64,000 nt of DNA from Ardenticatenaceae bacterium (GCA_020634565.1 JACKBN010000006.1:62001-126000); one strand, 5' to 3'. Shown: positions 52,030 to 61,419, counted from the first letter of the stretch. A program made the numbers and translations. The notes: generated by a model not told the origin, from the sequence alone.

Positions 52030-54243
52030 TTATCTCTCACCCAAGCCGGTTTGCTTTTCCAGACGACGGCTGTACGCAGTCATCAGCGCGGAACCCACGA
52101 AGTAGAGCAAAGCGATGAAGATGTACGGTTCACGGCGAACGCCCAACCAATCTTCCTGAGCGGCGATGGCGTTGGCCACGCCTAGCACATCAAACATACC
52201 AATGATGGCTACCAGGGTGGTGTCTTTGAACAAGCCGATGAACTGACCGACGATGGCGGGAATCACCACGCGCAGCGCCTGGGGCAGAATAATGAGCCGA
52301 TATTTTTGGTAAGCGTTAAAGCCTAGCGAATCGGCTGCTTCATACTGCCCTTTGGGAATCGCTTGCAAACCACCGCGCACGTTTTCTGCCAGGTAAGCTG
52401 CGGCAAAGAGGGCCACGGCCCACAAAACGCGCCAGGTGTTCAAGATTTCTACACCGGGGGGAAGCAAAATCGGGAAGAGGATGATGCTGCCAAACAGCAC
52501 GGTGATCAACGGCACACCACGCACAAACTCGATGTAGAGCGTGCTGAAAGCCGCCAGCACGTTGCCGTTAAAGGCGCGCTGGAAGGCATAGGCCAGCAGC
52601 AGCACCAGAATAGGCCAATAGGCCAACACCAGCTCAAAGTTGTTGCGTGCGGCTTCAATCATCCCGGGTGTGCTTTGGGTAAAGCCCCAAATGGCAATAA
52701 CCAGGGCTGCTCCGTAGGTTAGCCAGGCGGGAATGCCACGAATCTTGCTGCGGCGACCCAACGCCATAAGCAAGCCAATGGGGAAGGAGACCACAATAGC
52801 AAAAACGGTGATGATAATGGTGAGCAGGAAGCCACCCCAGTTCACGTCTGGATCAAGACTGGAGAAGACGGGCTGTTTCACTTCTTGCGGCACGCCATTA
52901 ATGACCAGTTCGCGGGTATAGGTGATGGACCCGATGAACATGCTGACGACTTGAAGCAGGGCCAGCAGGGCATAAACGGCCGAAATGATCAAAAAGAAGC
53001 GCAAGATCATCCGCCCCAACCTGGCCAACTCGCCTTCATGCTCCTTTTGCGGGAAGCGGCGGTTTAAGAGGAGGGTCAGCCCGCCAAACAGCAGGAAGCC
53101 CAGCACCCCCAGCAGGTATTGATTACCGGAAAACGTCGCCAGAATTTGCGTCCAGGTGGAAATAGGTGTGAGTACACCACCAGGACCACGTTCAAGCGGA
53201 CGGCCGTTTACAAAAGTAATTCGCCCCGCCTGATCCAGTTCATCAATAAAACCCGTCCAAGCAAAGGTGTTGTCCCAAACGCCGCTCATCACGGAGACTG
53301 GGCCATCGACTTCAAACGGCACAGGCTCCACACCGCGGAGGAATAGATAAATCAGCAGCGGCGAAGCCAGCCACAGATACGTTACCAGTTTGCGCACGGT
53401 TTGGTTCTTGAAGGTGTCACGATAAACAAACATCGTCGGCACAATCAGCAAGCCCAGCAGAATGATCACCGCCCAGATGCGCCACGTTTCGTTGCGGTTA
53501 AAGCGGAAGATCATCATCGTTACCAGATTGGCCTCGACTGCACCCCAGTTGGCCCCGCTGAACTCGCGCTCGACGGTGAAGAAATCAGGATTTTCGGCCG
53601 TACTGGCAAAGCAAGTGATACCATTTTCTGGGTTATCCGGATCTTGATCAAAGCAGAAAGAGGAGGCTTCTTCGCCCACCGCCAGATTGCTAGGCGGCGC
53701 AGCCAAATCGGACGTGGCAAAGCAGCGTTCGGCTGAGTCCGTGACAATATCGGTTGTAGAAACCTCTGCATCGATACCGCCCATCGTAAAGCAGTACTGT
53801 CGCCCGTCGGCGCTGATCAATTCCGCCCGATAATCCGACTCTGGCACGGAGACAAAACTGGCGTTTACCCAGGCGTAGTTATAAAAGCCAATAATGGCCG
53901 CAATAATCCCCAACACAATCAGCAAACTGATCTGCGTGTTGGTGATGCTGTTGTACATATTGTTTTTCAACCACAGCGAGAGGGCGTTGTGCTTGTGGCG
54001 CAGTTCGTTGACCACAACCAACGCCACGGTCACTACCCATACCACCAGCACCAAAATCGTGGAGATGGGGGCTGCCTGCACTCGGTTGACCACCATAGCC
54101 GCCGTAAAGACGGTGAGCAAAATCACCCACAGCGTCAAAACCCAGGAGCGTGTGATTTGCTCCGTGACAAAGCGGTTGAGCTGCACTTGAAGATCTTCTG
54201 GTAAAAAGTTAAATCGCGTTTGTTTTTGGGGTAATGTTGTCAT
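52030..54243 (-). CDS. Amino acid ABC transporter permease, long form (AapM-like)
   Basis: 737 residues, about twice the usual length. The C-terminal third holds the transport core: FVRGVPLITVLFGS and the ATPase-contact EAA loop YEAADSLGFNAYQKYRLIIL. The extra N-terminal part has several helices and a loop of about 110 residues between them with four Cys in similar settings (YCFT, RCFA, FCFD, TCFA), probably disulphide-bonded outside the cell. The next permease gene is 2 bp upstream. Confidence 0.92.
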   Translation of the reverse strand: MTTLPQKQTRFNFLPEDLQVQLNRFVTEQITRSWVLTLWVILLTVFTAAMVVNRVQAAPISTILVLVVWVVTVALVVVNELRHKHNALSLWLKNNMYNSITNTQISLLIVLGIIAAIIGFYNYAWVNASFVSVPESDYRAELISADGRQYCFTMGGIDAEVSTTDIVTDSAERCFATSDLAAPPSNLAVGEEASSFCFDQDPDNPENGITCFASTAENPDFFTVEREFSGANWGAVEANLVTMMIFRFNRNETWRIWAVIILLGLLIVPTMFVYRDTFKNQTVRKLVTYLWLASPLLIYLFLRGVEPVPFEVDGPVSVMSGVWDNTFAWTGFIDELDQAGRITFVNGRPLERGPGGVLTPISTWTQILATFSGNQYLLGVLGFLLFGGLTLLLNRRFPQKEHEGELARLGRMILRFFLIISAVYALLALLQVVSMFIGSITYTRELVINGVPQEVKQPVFSSLDPDVNWGGFLLTIIITVFAIVVSFPIGLLMALGRRSKIRGIPAWLTYGAALVIAIWGFTQSTPGMIEAARNNFELVLAYWPILVLLLAYAFQRAFNGNVLAAFSTLYIEFVRGVPLITVLFGSIILFPILLPPGVEILNTWRVLWAVALFAAAYLAENVRGGLQAIPKGQYEAADSLGFNAYQKYRLIILPQALRVVIPAIVGQFIGLFKDTTLVAIIGMFDVLGVANAIAAQEDWLGVRREPYIFIALLYFVGSALMTAYSRRLEKQTGLGER

Positions 54244-54245
54244 GA

Positions 54246-55877
54246 TTATCTCTCCACCAGCGCAATTTTGTTGTTATACCAGTTCAGGAAGAACGAAATG
54301 AACAGGCTGATCGATAGATAAATCAACGCCATAATCACAATGGGCTGAATCGGCCGACCGGACTGGTTAATGATGGTATTGATGTTGCGATACAGGTCGG
54401 GGAACAAAACGGCCGCTGCCAAACTGGAGTTCTTCGTCAGGTTCAAATATTGGCTGGTAAGCGGTGGAATAATCACCCGCAGCGCCTGGGGCAGCACCAC
54501 CAGCCGCAGCCGCTGTGTTTCCGAAAGGCCCAGCGCCCGCGCCGCTTCCGTCTGCCCTTTAGAGACAGACATGATGCCGGCCCGCACAATTTCCGCCACA
54601 AAGGCACCCGTGTACAGCACCAGACCCAGCAAAATAGCGGCAAACTCCAGCGTCAGCTTGGAGCCGCCCACAAAGTTAAACCCTTCCAGCTTGGGCACAG
54701 AAAATCGTACCGGGGTCTCTGGCAGCGGTACCACCAGCTGCGCGGCGCTGTCTTCCAGCAAGTCACGCTCGGCAGCCAGCGTCGCCTGGTTGGCTACAAA
54801 GATTTCACAGCCGCCTTCAGCATAAGTTTGTATGGCCTGATCCGCGCGGTCGCTGCGTTCAACGTCAAAGGGCACATTGGCGGCGCGCAGCTGCGACGTC
54901 AGGTTGATTTCCGAGGGGGATTCATTGATGGCGCAGATTTTGAGGGCCGCTTCATCCACCGCTTCCTGGGTCAACGTGCCGTTTTCTAGAGCGCTCTCAA
55001 TGTCATTAATGTCGTTGATGCCCAAACGACGCTCTACCAGGGCCGGAATATCTCTGAATTCGCGAACGCGTGAAGCCCGCGATACCAAGGCTGCTTCGGT
55101 GTCGCTGTTGTTGCCGGCAATAAACCAGCCAATGAGCACCACAACCAAAAAGGAAAGAACTGCCCAACGCCCCCGGCTGCTTTGCTGGCCGGTTTGCTCT
55201 TCACGCCGCCCCAATATGACCCAGATGAGCTGTGCTTGCACAATGCCCAGCACAATAAAGGCCACCCAGGTGGCAAACGAGGCCATCGGCACCAGGGAGG
55301 GATAGTTCATACCGCGCTGGCTAACGTAGACCGGCAGCCCTAAAAGGGGCTGCACGTCGTTAACCGACGGTAAGCTGACGAGAAAAATAACAAAATAGAG
55401 GAAAAATAGCTGCAACAGCAACGGCGTATTGCGCATCAGGTCGATGTACCATTTGGCAATATTGCTGACGAGCCAGTTGTTGGATAGTCGGGCAATGCCT
55501 GTAAACGTACCCAAAATGGTGGTTAAGATGATGCCAAATACGGCCACCTTGCCGGTGTTTAAAACGCCAATGCCAATGGCGCGCCAGAAGGAGTCGGTAT
55601 TTGGATCGTAGCTGATGACGGATTCACTGATGGGAAATTGTGCTTCACCGCTGAGGAAGTCGAAAGCACAGCGATAGCTGGTGCCGCCTTCTTTACAACT
55701 GAACTGACCGGCACCTAAAGCATCCAGGTTGTTGCCGATATTGGTGAAGAGCCAGCTGAGGCTAAGAACTAGGAGAACGACGAAGACAATTTGTAACAGA
55801 ATCCCGATGATACGGCCGTCTCGCCAGGGAGGAATCCTTTCATTGCCTCGCAGGGATGGTTTTGGTATGTCCGACAT
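54246..55877 (-). CDS. Amino acid ABC transporter permease with internal binding-protein-like segment (AapQ-like)
   Basis: 543 residues. Permease helices at about 22-45, 105-130, 145-170, 195-220, 237-255, and 405-545, with the EAA loop EAARALGLSETQRLRLVVL at about 444-462. Residues about 305-385, in an extracytoplasmic loop between helices, align by eye with the second lobe of the neighbouring binding protein: KICAINESPSEINLTSQLRA against TICVQSGTTTEKNLSDYMTA, and TYAEGGCEIFVANQATLAAE against AYDSGACDGFTTDKSGLVSQ. This suggests a fused partial binding-protein lobe, which could act as a docking or sensing part. The cognate binding-protein gene is 0.2 kb upstream. Confidence 0.92.
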   Translation of the reverse strand: MSDIPKPSLRGNERIPPWRDGRIIGILLQIVFVVLLVLSLSWLFTNIGNNLDALGAGQFSCKEGGTSYRCAFDFLSGEAQFPISESVISYDPNTDSFWRAIGIGVLNTGKVAVFGIILTTILGTFTGIARLSNNWLVSNIAKWYIDLMRNTPLLLQLFFLYFVIFLVSLPSVNDVQPLLGLPVYVSQRGMNYPSLVPMASFATWVAFIVLGIVQAQLIWVILGRREEQTGQQSSRGRWAVLSFLVVVLIGWFIAGNNSDTEAALVSRASRVREFRDIPALVERRLGINDINDIESALENGTLTQEAVDEAALKICAINESPSEINLTSQLRAANVPFDVERSDRADQAIQTYAEGGCEIFVANQATLAAERDLLEDSAAQLVVPLPETPVRFSVPKLEGFNFVGGSKLTLEFAAILLGLVLYTGAFVAEIVRAGIMSVSKGQTEAARALGLSETQRLRLVVLPQALRVIIPPLTSQYLNLTKNSSLAAAVLFPDLYRNINTIINQSGRPIQPIVIMALIYLSISLFISFFLNWYNNKIALVER

Positions 55878-55895
55878 AGGCGTTACCCCTGTAGC

Positions 55896-55935
55896 CTATC
55901 TGCCTGGGGATTCCGCAAGAACCTGCGGCAGATAG
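55896..55935. repeat. Short inverted repeat before the permease gene
   Basis: CTATCTGCC (55896-55904) and GGCAGATAG (55927-55935) are perfect arms, with an inner CCGCA/TGCGG. Confidence 0.55.
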
Positions 55936-56010
55936 ATTCTTTTGTTAACGACCCTTTGACTATGCTGCCGCCAAAGGGGTCAGAAGTCGCTAAAACAATT
56001 TTTAACACAA

Positions 56011-56081
56011 CACAGCCCGACACGAGGCCGGGCTGTGGGAACTAACTAAAATGGGTACGGCCGTTTTGAAACGGCCGTACC
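56011..56081 (-). terminator. Two hairpins after the amino acid binding-protein gene
   Basis: Reading on the minus strand, first a perfect 13-bp palindrome with two ACGGCCGT copies as arms (GGTACGGCCGTTT, 56054-56066, with 56069-56081), then CACAGCCCG-N9-CGGGCTGTG (56011-56037). They start 15 bp past the stop and may reduce transcription into the permease genes. The layout mirrors the hairpins after livK. Confidence 0.6.
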
Positions 56082-56096
56082 ACACGACCTCAAATC

Positions 56097-57278
56097 TTAA
56101 CGGAATGGGATGGGGTAGATAACACCACCATCGGTGTACAGCGAGTTGCGCGCCCGAGCCAGATTAAACGGCGTGTCTGGACCCAGATTGCGGTTGTAGA
56201 TATCTTCGTAGTTACCAACCTGGCTGATAACCTGGTAGCAGAAATCATTGGACAGACCCATTGCCTGGCCATGATCGCCGGTTTCACCCAGAACGTTCTG
56301 GACGGCCGGATCGTCACTGCCGAGGAAGGAGTCTACATTTTCCTGGTTGATGCCCAGCAGTTCACCATTGAACGTACACTGCACAACCCAGCTCACGATG
56401 TCGTTCCAGTTGTTGTCGCCGTGGCGGGTCAGCGGACCCAGCGGTTCGCGGGACATGTCTTCTTCCAAAATGACATGGGCTGTCGGGTCAGACAGCAGGA
56501 TTAGCTGAGAAACCAGACCGGATTTGTCGGTGGTGAAGCCGTCGCAAGCGCCGGAATCGTAAGCGTCACGGGTGGCTACAGCATCGTCACCAACCAGTGG
56601 CGTATAGCTGATGCCCAAAGCGGTCATGTAGTCAGACAGGTTCTTTTCCGTGGTGGTACCAGACTGCACGCAGATGGTAGCGCCGTCGAGTTCGCTGATG
56701 CTGGTGATGCCGCTGGCCGCACGAACCATCATGCCTTGCCCATCGTAGAAGGTGACGGGAGCAAAGTCGAAGCCCAGGGCCGTGTCACGGCTGCTGGTCC
56801 AGGTGGTGTTACGGATGAGCACATCAATTTCACCAGACTGCAAGGTGGGGAAGCGAGACTGACCCGTGGTTGGCGTTACTTCAATCGCTTCGGCATCGCC
56901 CAAAACGGCCGCTGCAATGGCTTTACAGAAGTCAATGTCAAAACCGCTGAAAGCGCCGGAATCGGGATCCAGGTAACCAAAGCCAGGAACATTGGCGTTA
57001 CCACCGCAGTTCAATACGCCACGACCCTGAACCTGCGCCAGGGTGTCGCCACCACCGGCAAATTCCACAGCGACCTGCTCGGTCACGGTTTCGGTAACGG
57101 TTTCCACAACCGTTTCGGTTACCGTTTCGGTCACGGTTTCAGTTACGGTGTCACCCTGTACCTCAACGATACGGGTTACTTCCACAAACTCGGTTACAAC
57201 TTCAGGTTCGCCACCGCCGCAAGCTACCAGAGCCAGGGCCAGAACCATTAACAAAACAACAACAAATTTCTTATTCAT
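56097..57278 (-). CDS. Polar amino acid ABC transporter substrate-binding lipoprotein (AapJ-like)
   Basis: 393 residues from the ATG at 57278 (GGAGGAG upstream). Signal peptide with lipobox LVAC, then a linker with repeated T-V-T-E units (about residues 40-68), coded by tandem repeats, which may form an extended or coiled stalk. The mature part is a type II binding domain: GYLDPDSGAFSGFDIDFCKA, IDVLIRNTTWTSSRD, ATICVQSGTTTEKNLSDY, EPLGPL. AapJ/BztA family binders take Glu, Asp, Gln or Asn and broader substrates. First gene of the operon. Confidence 0.94.
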   Translation of the reverse strand: MNKKFVVVLLMVLALALVACGGGEPEVVTEFVEVTRIVEVQGDTVTETVTETVTETVVETVTETVTEQVAVEFAGGGDTLAQVQGRGVLNCGGNANVPGFGYLDPDSGAFSGFDIDFCKAIAAAVLGDAEAIEVTPTTGQSRFPTLQSGEIDVLIRNTTWTSSRDTALGFDFAPVTFYDGQGMMVRAASGITSISELDGATICVQSGTTTEKNLSDYMTALGISYTPLVGDDAVATRDAYDSGACDGFTTDKSGLVSQLILLSDPTAHVILEEDMSREPLGPLTRHGDNNWNDIVSWVVQCTFNGELLGINQENVDSFLGSDDPAVQNVLGETGDHGQAMGLSNDFCYQVISQVGNYEDIYNRNLGPDTPFNLARARNSLYTDGGVIYPIPFR

Positions 57279-57790
57279 GCGAATTTCTCTCCTCCAAAAT
57301 TGGATAATAGAATTAAACAAATTGCTTGAGTCAGGGGGCCTCTTTTCCATGTTTTACTTGTTTGCTGTGCAATCACCTCCTTACTTAGGCCAATTTTATA
57401 CGCTAAGATTTGCCATGCTTTTAAGCAAAATGGCAATTGATGTAGGTGGATAAACGGAAATACCGCTGACTGTTTTTCAGCCCGGTACTTAATTTGACTG
57501 TTGCTTTGCGGATTAGTGAGACTTTGACTTTATCGTCTGAAATCGCCTGATAGGCAGAAGATAGCCGATTGTTGAACCGATTTCTTCTTTTTTCTTCCCG
57601 AGAAAATGCGGGGCATATCAGTGACAAAACCCCAACATTTGAAGTTAATTAGTATAACGAGGCTGGGAAAATGGTCAAATTTTGGTGGTGGGGCAACAAA
57701 CAACGGCCGTTTCCTGGAACCATACGCAAGAAAACGGCCGTATCTTTTAGGCACTATTCACAAACAGTGGTTTAAAAAGAGGCAGGTCGG
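57279..57790 (-). promoter_or_regulatory. Promoter and leader of the amino acid transporter operon
   Basis: On the minus strand TATAAA (57400-57395) is a good -10, with a weak -35. The dyad TTGCCAT-N13-ATGGCAA (57410-57436) covers the -35 region, so a regulator probably binds there. AGGAGGTGAT (57381-57372), a full Shine-Dalgarno match, lies about 94 nt before the real start with no good frame after it; the same decamer is found in the livK leader. The rest (57437-57790) shows three ACGGCCGT-like words and no other recognisable feature. Confidence 0.5.
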
Positions 57791-57988
57791 TTAATTATTC
57801 GAGCTTGATTTTTCCGAATCAGCTTCCTCTGTCTTGTCGCGCAGGAACTCAATGAGCTGTTCCACCGAGGCAAACCCCTCTTGTTCGCCCGTGTGGGGAT
57901 TTTGCAGCGTTGCCCGCCAGGGCATTCCCTCTTCCTCGCGCCAGATGCGTAACAAATATGCGTGATAATGTTGTAGATTTTTACTCAT
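57791..57988 (-). CDS. Small protein of unknown function
   Basis: 65 residues from the inner ATG at 57988, or 68 from 57997. The sequence YLLRIWREEEGMPWRATLQN followed by HTGEQEGFASVEQLIEFLRD matches a common short-protein pattern in Chloroflexota-type genomes, in which a strand pair (WRATLQNPHTGE) leads to a helix. No function known to me. The Ser/Asn-rich tail is likely disordered. Confidence 0.7.
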   Translation of the reverse strand: MSKNLQHYHAYLLRIWREEEGMPWRATLQNPHTGEQEGFASVEQLIEFLRDKTEEADSEKSSSNN

Positions 57989-57997
57989 AAGCGTCAT

Positions 57998-58355
57998 CCC
58001 GTACTGGTTGAGCCATCCTAGACAGGTTTTATTGGGCGTAAAAGCAGAGCCATTTCTCTTGCTTTTACTGCAAGCAAATTACCACAAAGCAGATTGACTT
58101 CAGCCATCTACCCGTGATTCGCATAGACTATGACAGTCTAAACTGAGGATTTGCCTTTCGATAAGCGCCACCGGGGACTGTATCCTCAATTTTCTCTCTC
58201 TTCCACGATCAGAGTGCGCTATAATGACAATGACTTTGGGTATGACAAGCAGCAATATTGTACACAATACGCACGATACATCTGATCTACTGTTGAGTGT
58301 ACTGGGTAAACGATCCGAAAACGATCCATCTGATTGAGGGAGCGCCATTCAATTT
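57998..58355. other. Intergenic region upstream of the SARP regulator
   Basis: TATAAT (58220-58225) is a good -10 on the plus strand with no clear -35, as expected of an activator-dependent promoter. About 130 nt of leader would precede the regulator. I see no repeat family member or small gene here. Confidence 0.4.
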
Positions 58356-61300
58356 ATGACGGCCAAATTGGAATTAACCTTGCTAGGCGAGACAACGATC
58401 AAATTTGACGGCAAGCTGTCGGCTGATCTGCCCTCGCGCAAGGCAGAGGCGTTGTTGATTTACCTGGTGGCCACGCAACGGCCGTATTCCCGTGAGCTGC
58501 TGGCAGATTTTTTCTGGGATGATCGTTCACCAGAGCAGGCGATGGCTAATTTGCGCTCTTTGCTGTCTGGCCTGCGCCGCAAGTTTAAACCCTACCTGGA
58601 TATCACCCGCCAAACCATCGCCTTCAAAACAGAAAGCGCCTACTGGCTGGATACGGCCGAATTCCAAGCCCTGGCCCAAAGTGAAAACGTGTCGGATTGG
58701 GAAACCGCCATTGGTCTTTATCAGGCTGACTTTTTGGCCGGTTTTGACATTCGGGACAGCCGGGGGTTTGAAGAATGGGTTACCCTGGAGCGCGAGCGGC
58801 ATCAGCGTACGGCCGTTCACCTGCTGCGGCGCTTGGTTCAGCACTTTCTTGATCACCAGCGATACGAAAAAGGGATTCGCTACGCCGCCCGCCTGTTAGC
58901 CATTTCCCCGCTGAGTGAATGGGCGCACCGGCAGATGATGCTGCTGCTAGCCCGCAACGACCAGCGCGCCGAAGCGCTGCGCCAATACCAAACCTGCTGC
59001 GATGTGCTGGTCGAAGAACTGGGCATCGACCCTTCGCCCGAAACGACCGCCCTGTACGAGCGCATTCGCGCCGCCGTGGACATTCGCCGCCACAATTTGC
59101 CCGTGGCAACCACCCCCTTTGTCGGGCGGGAGGCGGAGTTGGCTCAGATTCAGGCGCAGTTGGTACGGCCGTCTTGCCGCTTGCTCAACTTAACGGGGCC
59201 GGGCGGCATTGGCAAAACCCGATTGGCGCTGCACCTGGCCGAAACGGCCGTAGGCACCACCCTCAACGGCGTCTTTTTGGTGCCGCTGGCTGCCGTGCCC
59301 GCGCCAGAATTTATCGTGCCCGCTATCGCGGAAGCGATTGGCTTCACTTTTGCCGGAGCCGCACCGCCCAAAACCCAGCTGTTGGCCTACCTGCAAGCCA
59401 AAGAGATGCTGCTGGTGCTGGACAATTTTGAGCATCTGCTCAAAGGTAGCCAGCTGCTGGCCGAAATGAGCCAGGCGCTGCCCGACGTGAAGCTGCTCGT
59501 CACCTCGCGTGAGCGGCTGAACCTGCAAACAGAGTGGACCTTTGAGGTGGAGCCGCTGCCGCTGCCCGCTAATTCGCAAGGGCAAACGGCCGATTCGCTC
59601 ACATTGTTTGCCCAAATGGCCCAGCGCGCCCAGGCAGATTTTGCCCTCACACCTGAGAACCAGTCAGATGTGGCCCGGATTTGCCGCCTGGTGGCTGGCG
59701 TGCCTTTGGGCATTGAGCTGGCTTCTGCCTGGGTGCGGCAGCTCAGCTGTGCCGAAATTGCCGAAGAGCTGGCCAAAGACCTCGATTTTCTGGAGACGCG
59801 CGCCGGGGATGTGCCGGATCGCCATCGCAGCTTGCAGGCGGTCTTCGACCACTCCTGGGCGCTGCTCACCGCCGATGAGCAGCAGGCACTGGCCCAGCTT
59901 ACCGTCTTTCGCGGCGGCTTTACCCGCGAGGCGGCTCGCCAGGTAACGGCAGCAACCCTGTGGACGCTGACGGCGCTGGTGGATAAATCGCTGCTGCATC
60001 GTGAGGCGAACGGCCGTTTCGAGATGCTAGAGATGGTGCGCCAGTTTGCCGCCGAGCGGCTGGATGAACTGCCGGACCTGGCAGCAGCGGCTCAGGCGCG
60101 CCACGCGCAATACTTTTTGCTGCTGCTGCACACGCAAGAAAACGATTGGCAAACCGACCGGCGGCAGCGCGCCCTGGATTTGCTGTCGCCAGAAATAGAG
60201 AATGTGCGCGCGGCCTGGCGCTGGGCTGTGGCCGCGCTGGAGGATTTTCAGGCACCCGACACGGCGGCCCAGGCGGTGCAGTGGCTGGATCAGGCGCTGG
60301 TGTCGCTGTTCTTTTTGTATGAGTCGCGCGGCTGGTTTCAGGATGGGGCGGCGGCTTTTGGTTGGGCCATGGCTGCCCTGGAGGAGCGGGCGCGTCTGAA
60401 GCAGGAGAGCGGCCCGCATCGCCTGGCTTACGGGCGGCTGTTGGTGCGCTACGGCCGTTTTGTCACGTTCCTGGGGCAGTATGAAAAGGCGCAGCACATG
60501 TTGGAGCAAGCCTTGACGCTCTTGCAAGCAAGTGACAACAAAACCGAGATTTCGCTTTGCCACAGCTATCTGGCGATTCTGGCCAGCTTTCAGGGTGATT
60601 ATGAAACGGCCGTGACCCTGGCCCAAACCTCGTTGGCGCTCATCCGTGAGCTTAACCACAAGGCGGGGCTGGCGTTTGCCCAAAATTTGTGCGGCACGCT
60701 GGCCCATCGCCAGGGCAAATATGAAATGGCCCGGGAACATTATGAAGCCAGCCTGGTTTTGCGTCGGGAATTGGGGGATCAGCACGGAACGGCCGTTGCC
60801 CTCAACAACCTGGGCAATCTGGCCAACGCCCAGCAAGATTTTGTAGCCGCGCGCCGCTACTACGAAGAGAGCCAGATCCTCTTTAAGGCGATCAATCACC
60901 AGCCGGGGCGGGCGGCGACGTTGGGCAATGCGGGTGTGGTCGCCATGCAGTTGGGCGAACTGGCCGAGGCGCGCCAGCTGCATGAAGAAAGCCTCATTTT
61001 GAAGCAGGAATTAGGCAACCGGCGCAGCATTGCCATTTCGCTCATTAATTTGGGTGAGGTGAATTCGGCGTTGGGGGAAGCAGACGCGGCGCGCCGCGCC
61101 TTCCATGAGGCGCTGCGCCTGACGATGGAGATTCAGGCGCTGCCACTGGCGCTCGATGCATTGGTGGGGGTAGCTGCCCTGCTGATGCAGGATGATCAGG
61201 CGGAACAGGCGCTGCGTTTGCTGCATCTGGTGCAGCACCATCCGGCCAGCACCCGCGAGACGCAAGAAAAAGCGGCTCAGCAGCTCACCAACCTGGATGC

Positions 61301-61370
61301 GCCTGCCGAGCCGTCTGAATTGCCAGATTTAGCGGAAACGGTGGCTGAAGTTTTACGGCCGTACGCATAA
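58356..61370 (+). CDS. SARP-type transcriptional regulator with NB-ARC and TPR domains
   Basis: 1004 residues. The N terminus is a winged-helix domain of OmpR type (LELTLLGETTIKFDGK, RKAEALLIYLVAT) followed by a BTAD helical domain (ALLIYL to about 245), as in AfsR. NB-ARC begins with TTPFVGREAEL; Walker A GPGGIGKT (about 282-290), Walker B LLVLDNFEHLL, sensor LLVTSRERL, and GVPLGIELAS. The C-terminal 350 residues are TPRs (GDYETAVTLAQTSLALIREL, QHGTAVALNNLGNLANAQ). It should switch target genes on when the TPR part is engaged and ATP is bound. Targets are not evident; the downstream sigma/anti-sigma pair is convergent. Confidence 0.93.
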   Translation: MTAKLELTLLGETTIKFDGKLSADLPSRKAEALLIYLVATQRPYSRELLADFFWDDRSPEQAMANLRSLLSGLRRKFKPYLDITRQTIAFKTESAYWLDTAEFQALAQSENVSDWETAIGLYQADFLAGFDIRDSRGFEEWVTLERERHQRTAVHLLRRLVQHFLDHQRYEKGIRYAARLLAISPLSEWAHRQMMLLLARNDQRAEALRQYQTCCDVLVEELGIDPSPETTALYERIRAAVDIRRHNLPVATTPFVGREAELAQIQAQLVRPSCRLLNLTGPGGIGKTRLALHLAETAVGTTLNGVFLVPLAAVPAPEFIVPAIAEAIGFTFAGAAPPKTQLLAYLQAKEMLLVLDNFEHLLKGSQLLAEMSQALPDVKLLVTSRERLNLQTEWTFEVEPLPLPANSQGQTADSLTLFAQMAQRAQADFALTPENQSDVARICRLVAGVPLGIELASAWVRQLSCAEIAEELAKDLDFLETRAGDVPDRHRSLQAVFDHSWALLTADEQQALAQLTVFRGGFTREAARQVTAATLWTLTALVDKSLLHREANGRFEMLEMVRQFAAERLDELPDLAAAAQARHAQYFLLLLHTQENDWQTDRRQRALDLLSPEIENVRAAWRWAVAALEDFQAPDTAAQAVQWLDQALVSLFFLYESRGWFQDGAAAFGWAMAALEERARLKQESGPHRLAYGRLLVRYGRFVTFLGQYEKAQHMLEQALTLLQASDNKTEISLCHSYLAILASFQGDYETAVTLAQTSLALIRELNHKAGLAFAQNLCGTLAHRQGKYEMAREHYEASLVLRRELGDQHGTAVALNNLGNLANAQQDFVAARRYYEESQILFKAINHQPGRAATLGNAGVVAMQLGELAEARQLHEESLILKQELGNRRSIAISLINLGEVNSALGEADAARRAFHEALRLTMEIQALPLALDALVGVAALLMQDDQAEQALRLLHLVQHHPASTRETQEKAAQQLTNLDAPAEPSELPDLAETVAEVLRPYA

Positions 61371-61409
61371 AAAAAGACCTGCCAGATTTGGGGAAAATCT
61401 GACAGGTCT
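61368..61409 (-). terminator. Terminator of the sigma/anti-sigma operon
   Basis: AGACCTGCCAGATTT (61375-61389) pairs with AAATCTGACAGGTCT (61395-61409) with one mismatch, and on the minus strand seven T follow (61374-61368). It also ends the SARP gene. Confidence 0.85.
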
Positions 61410-61419
61410 GGGAAGAGGG

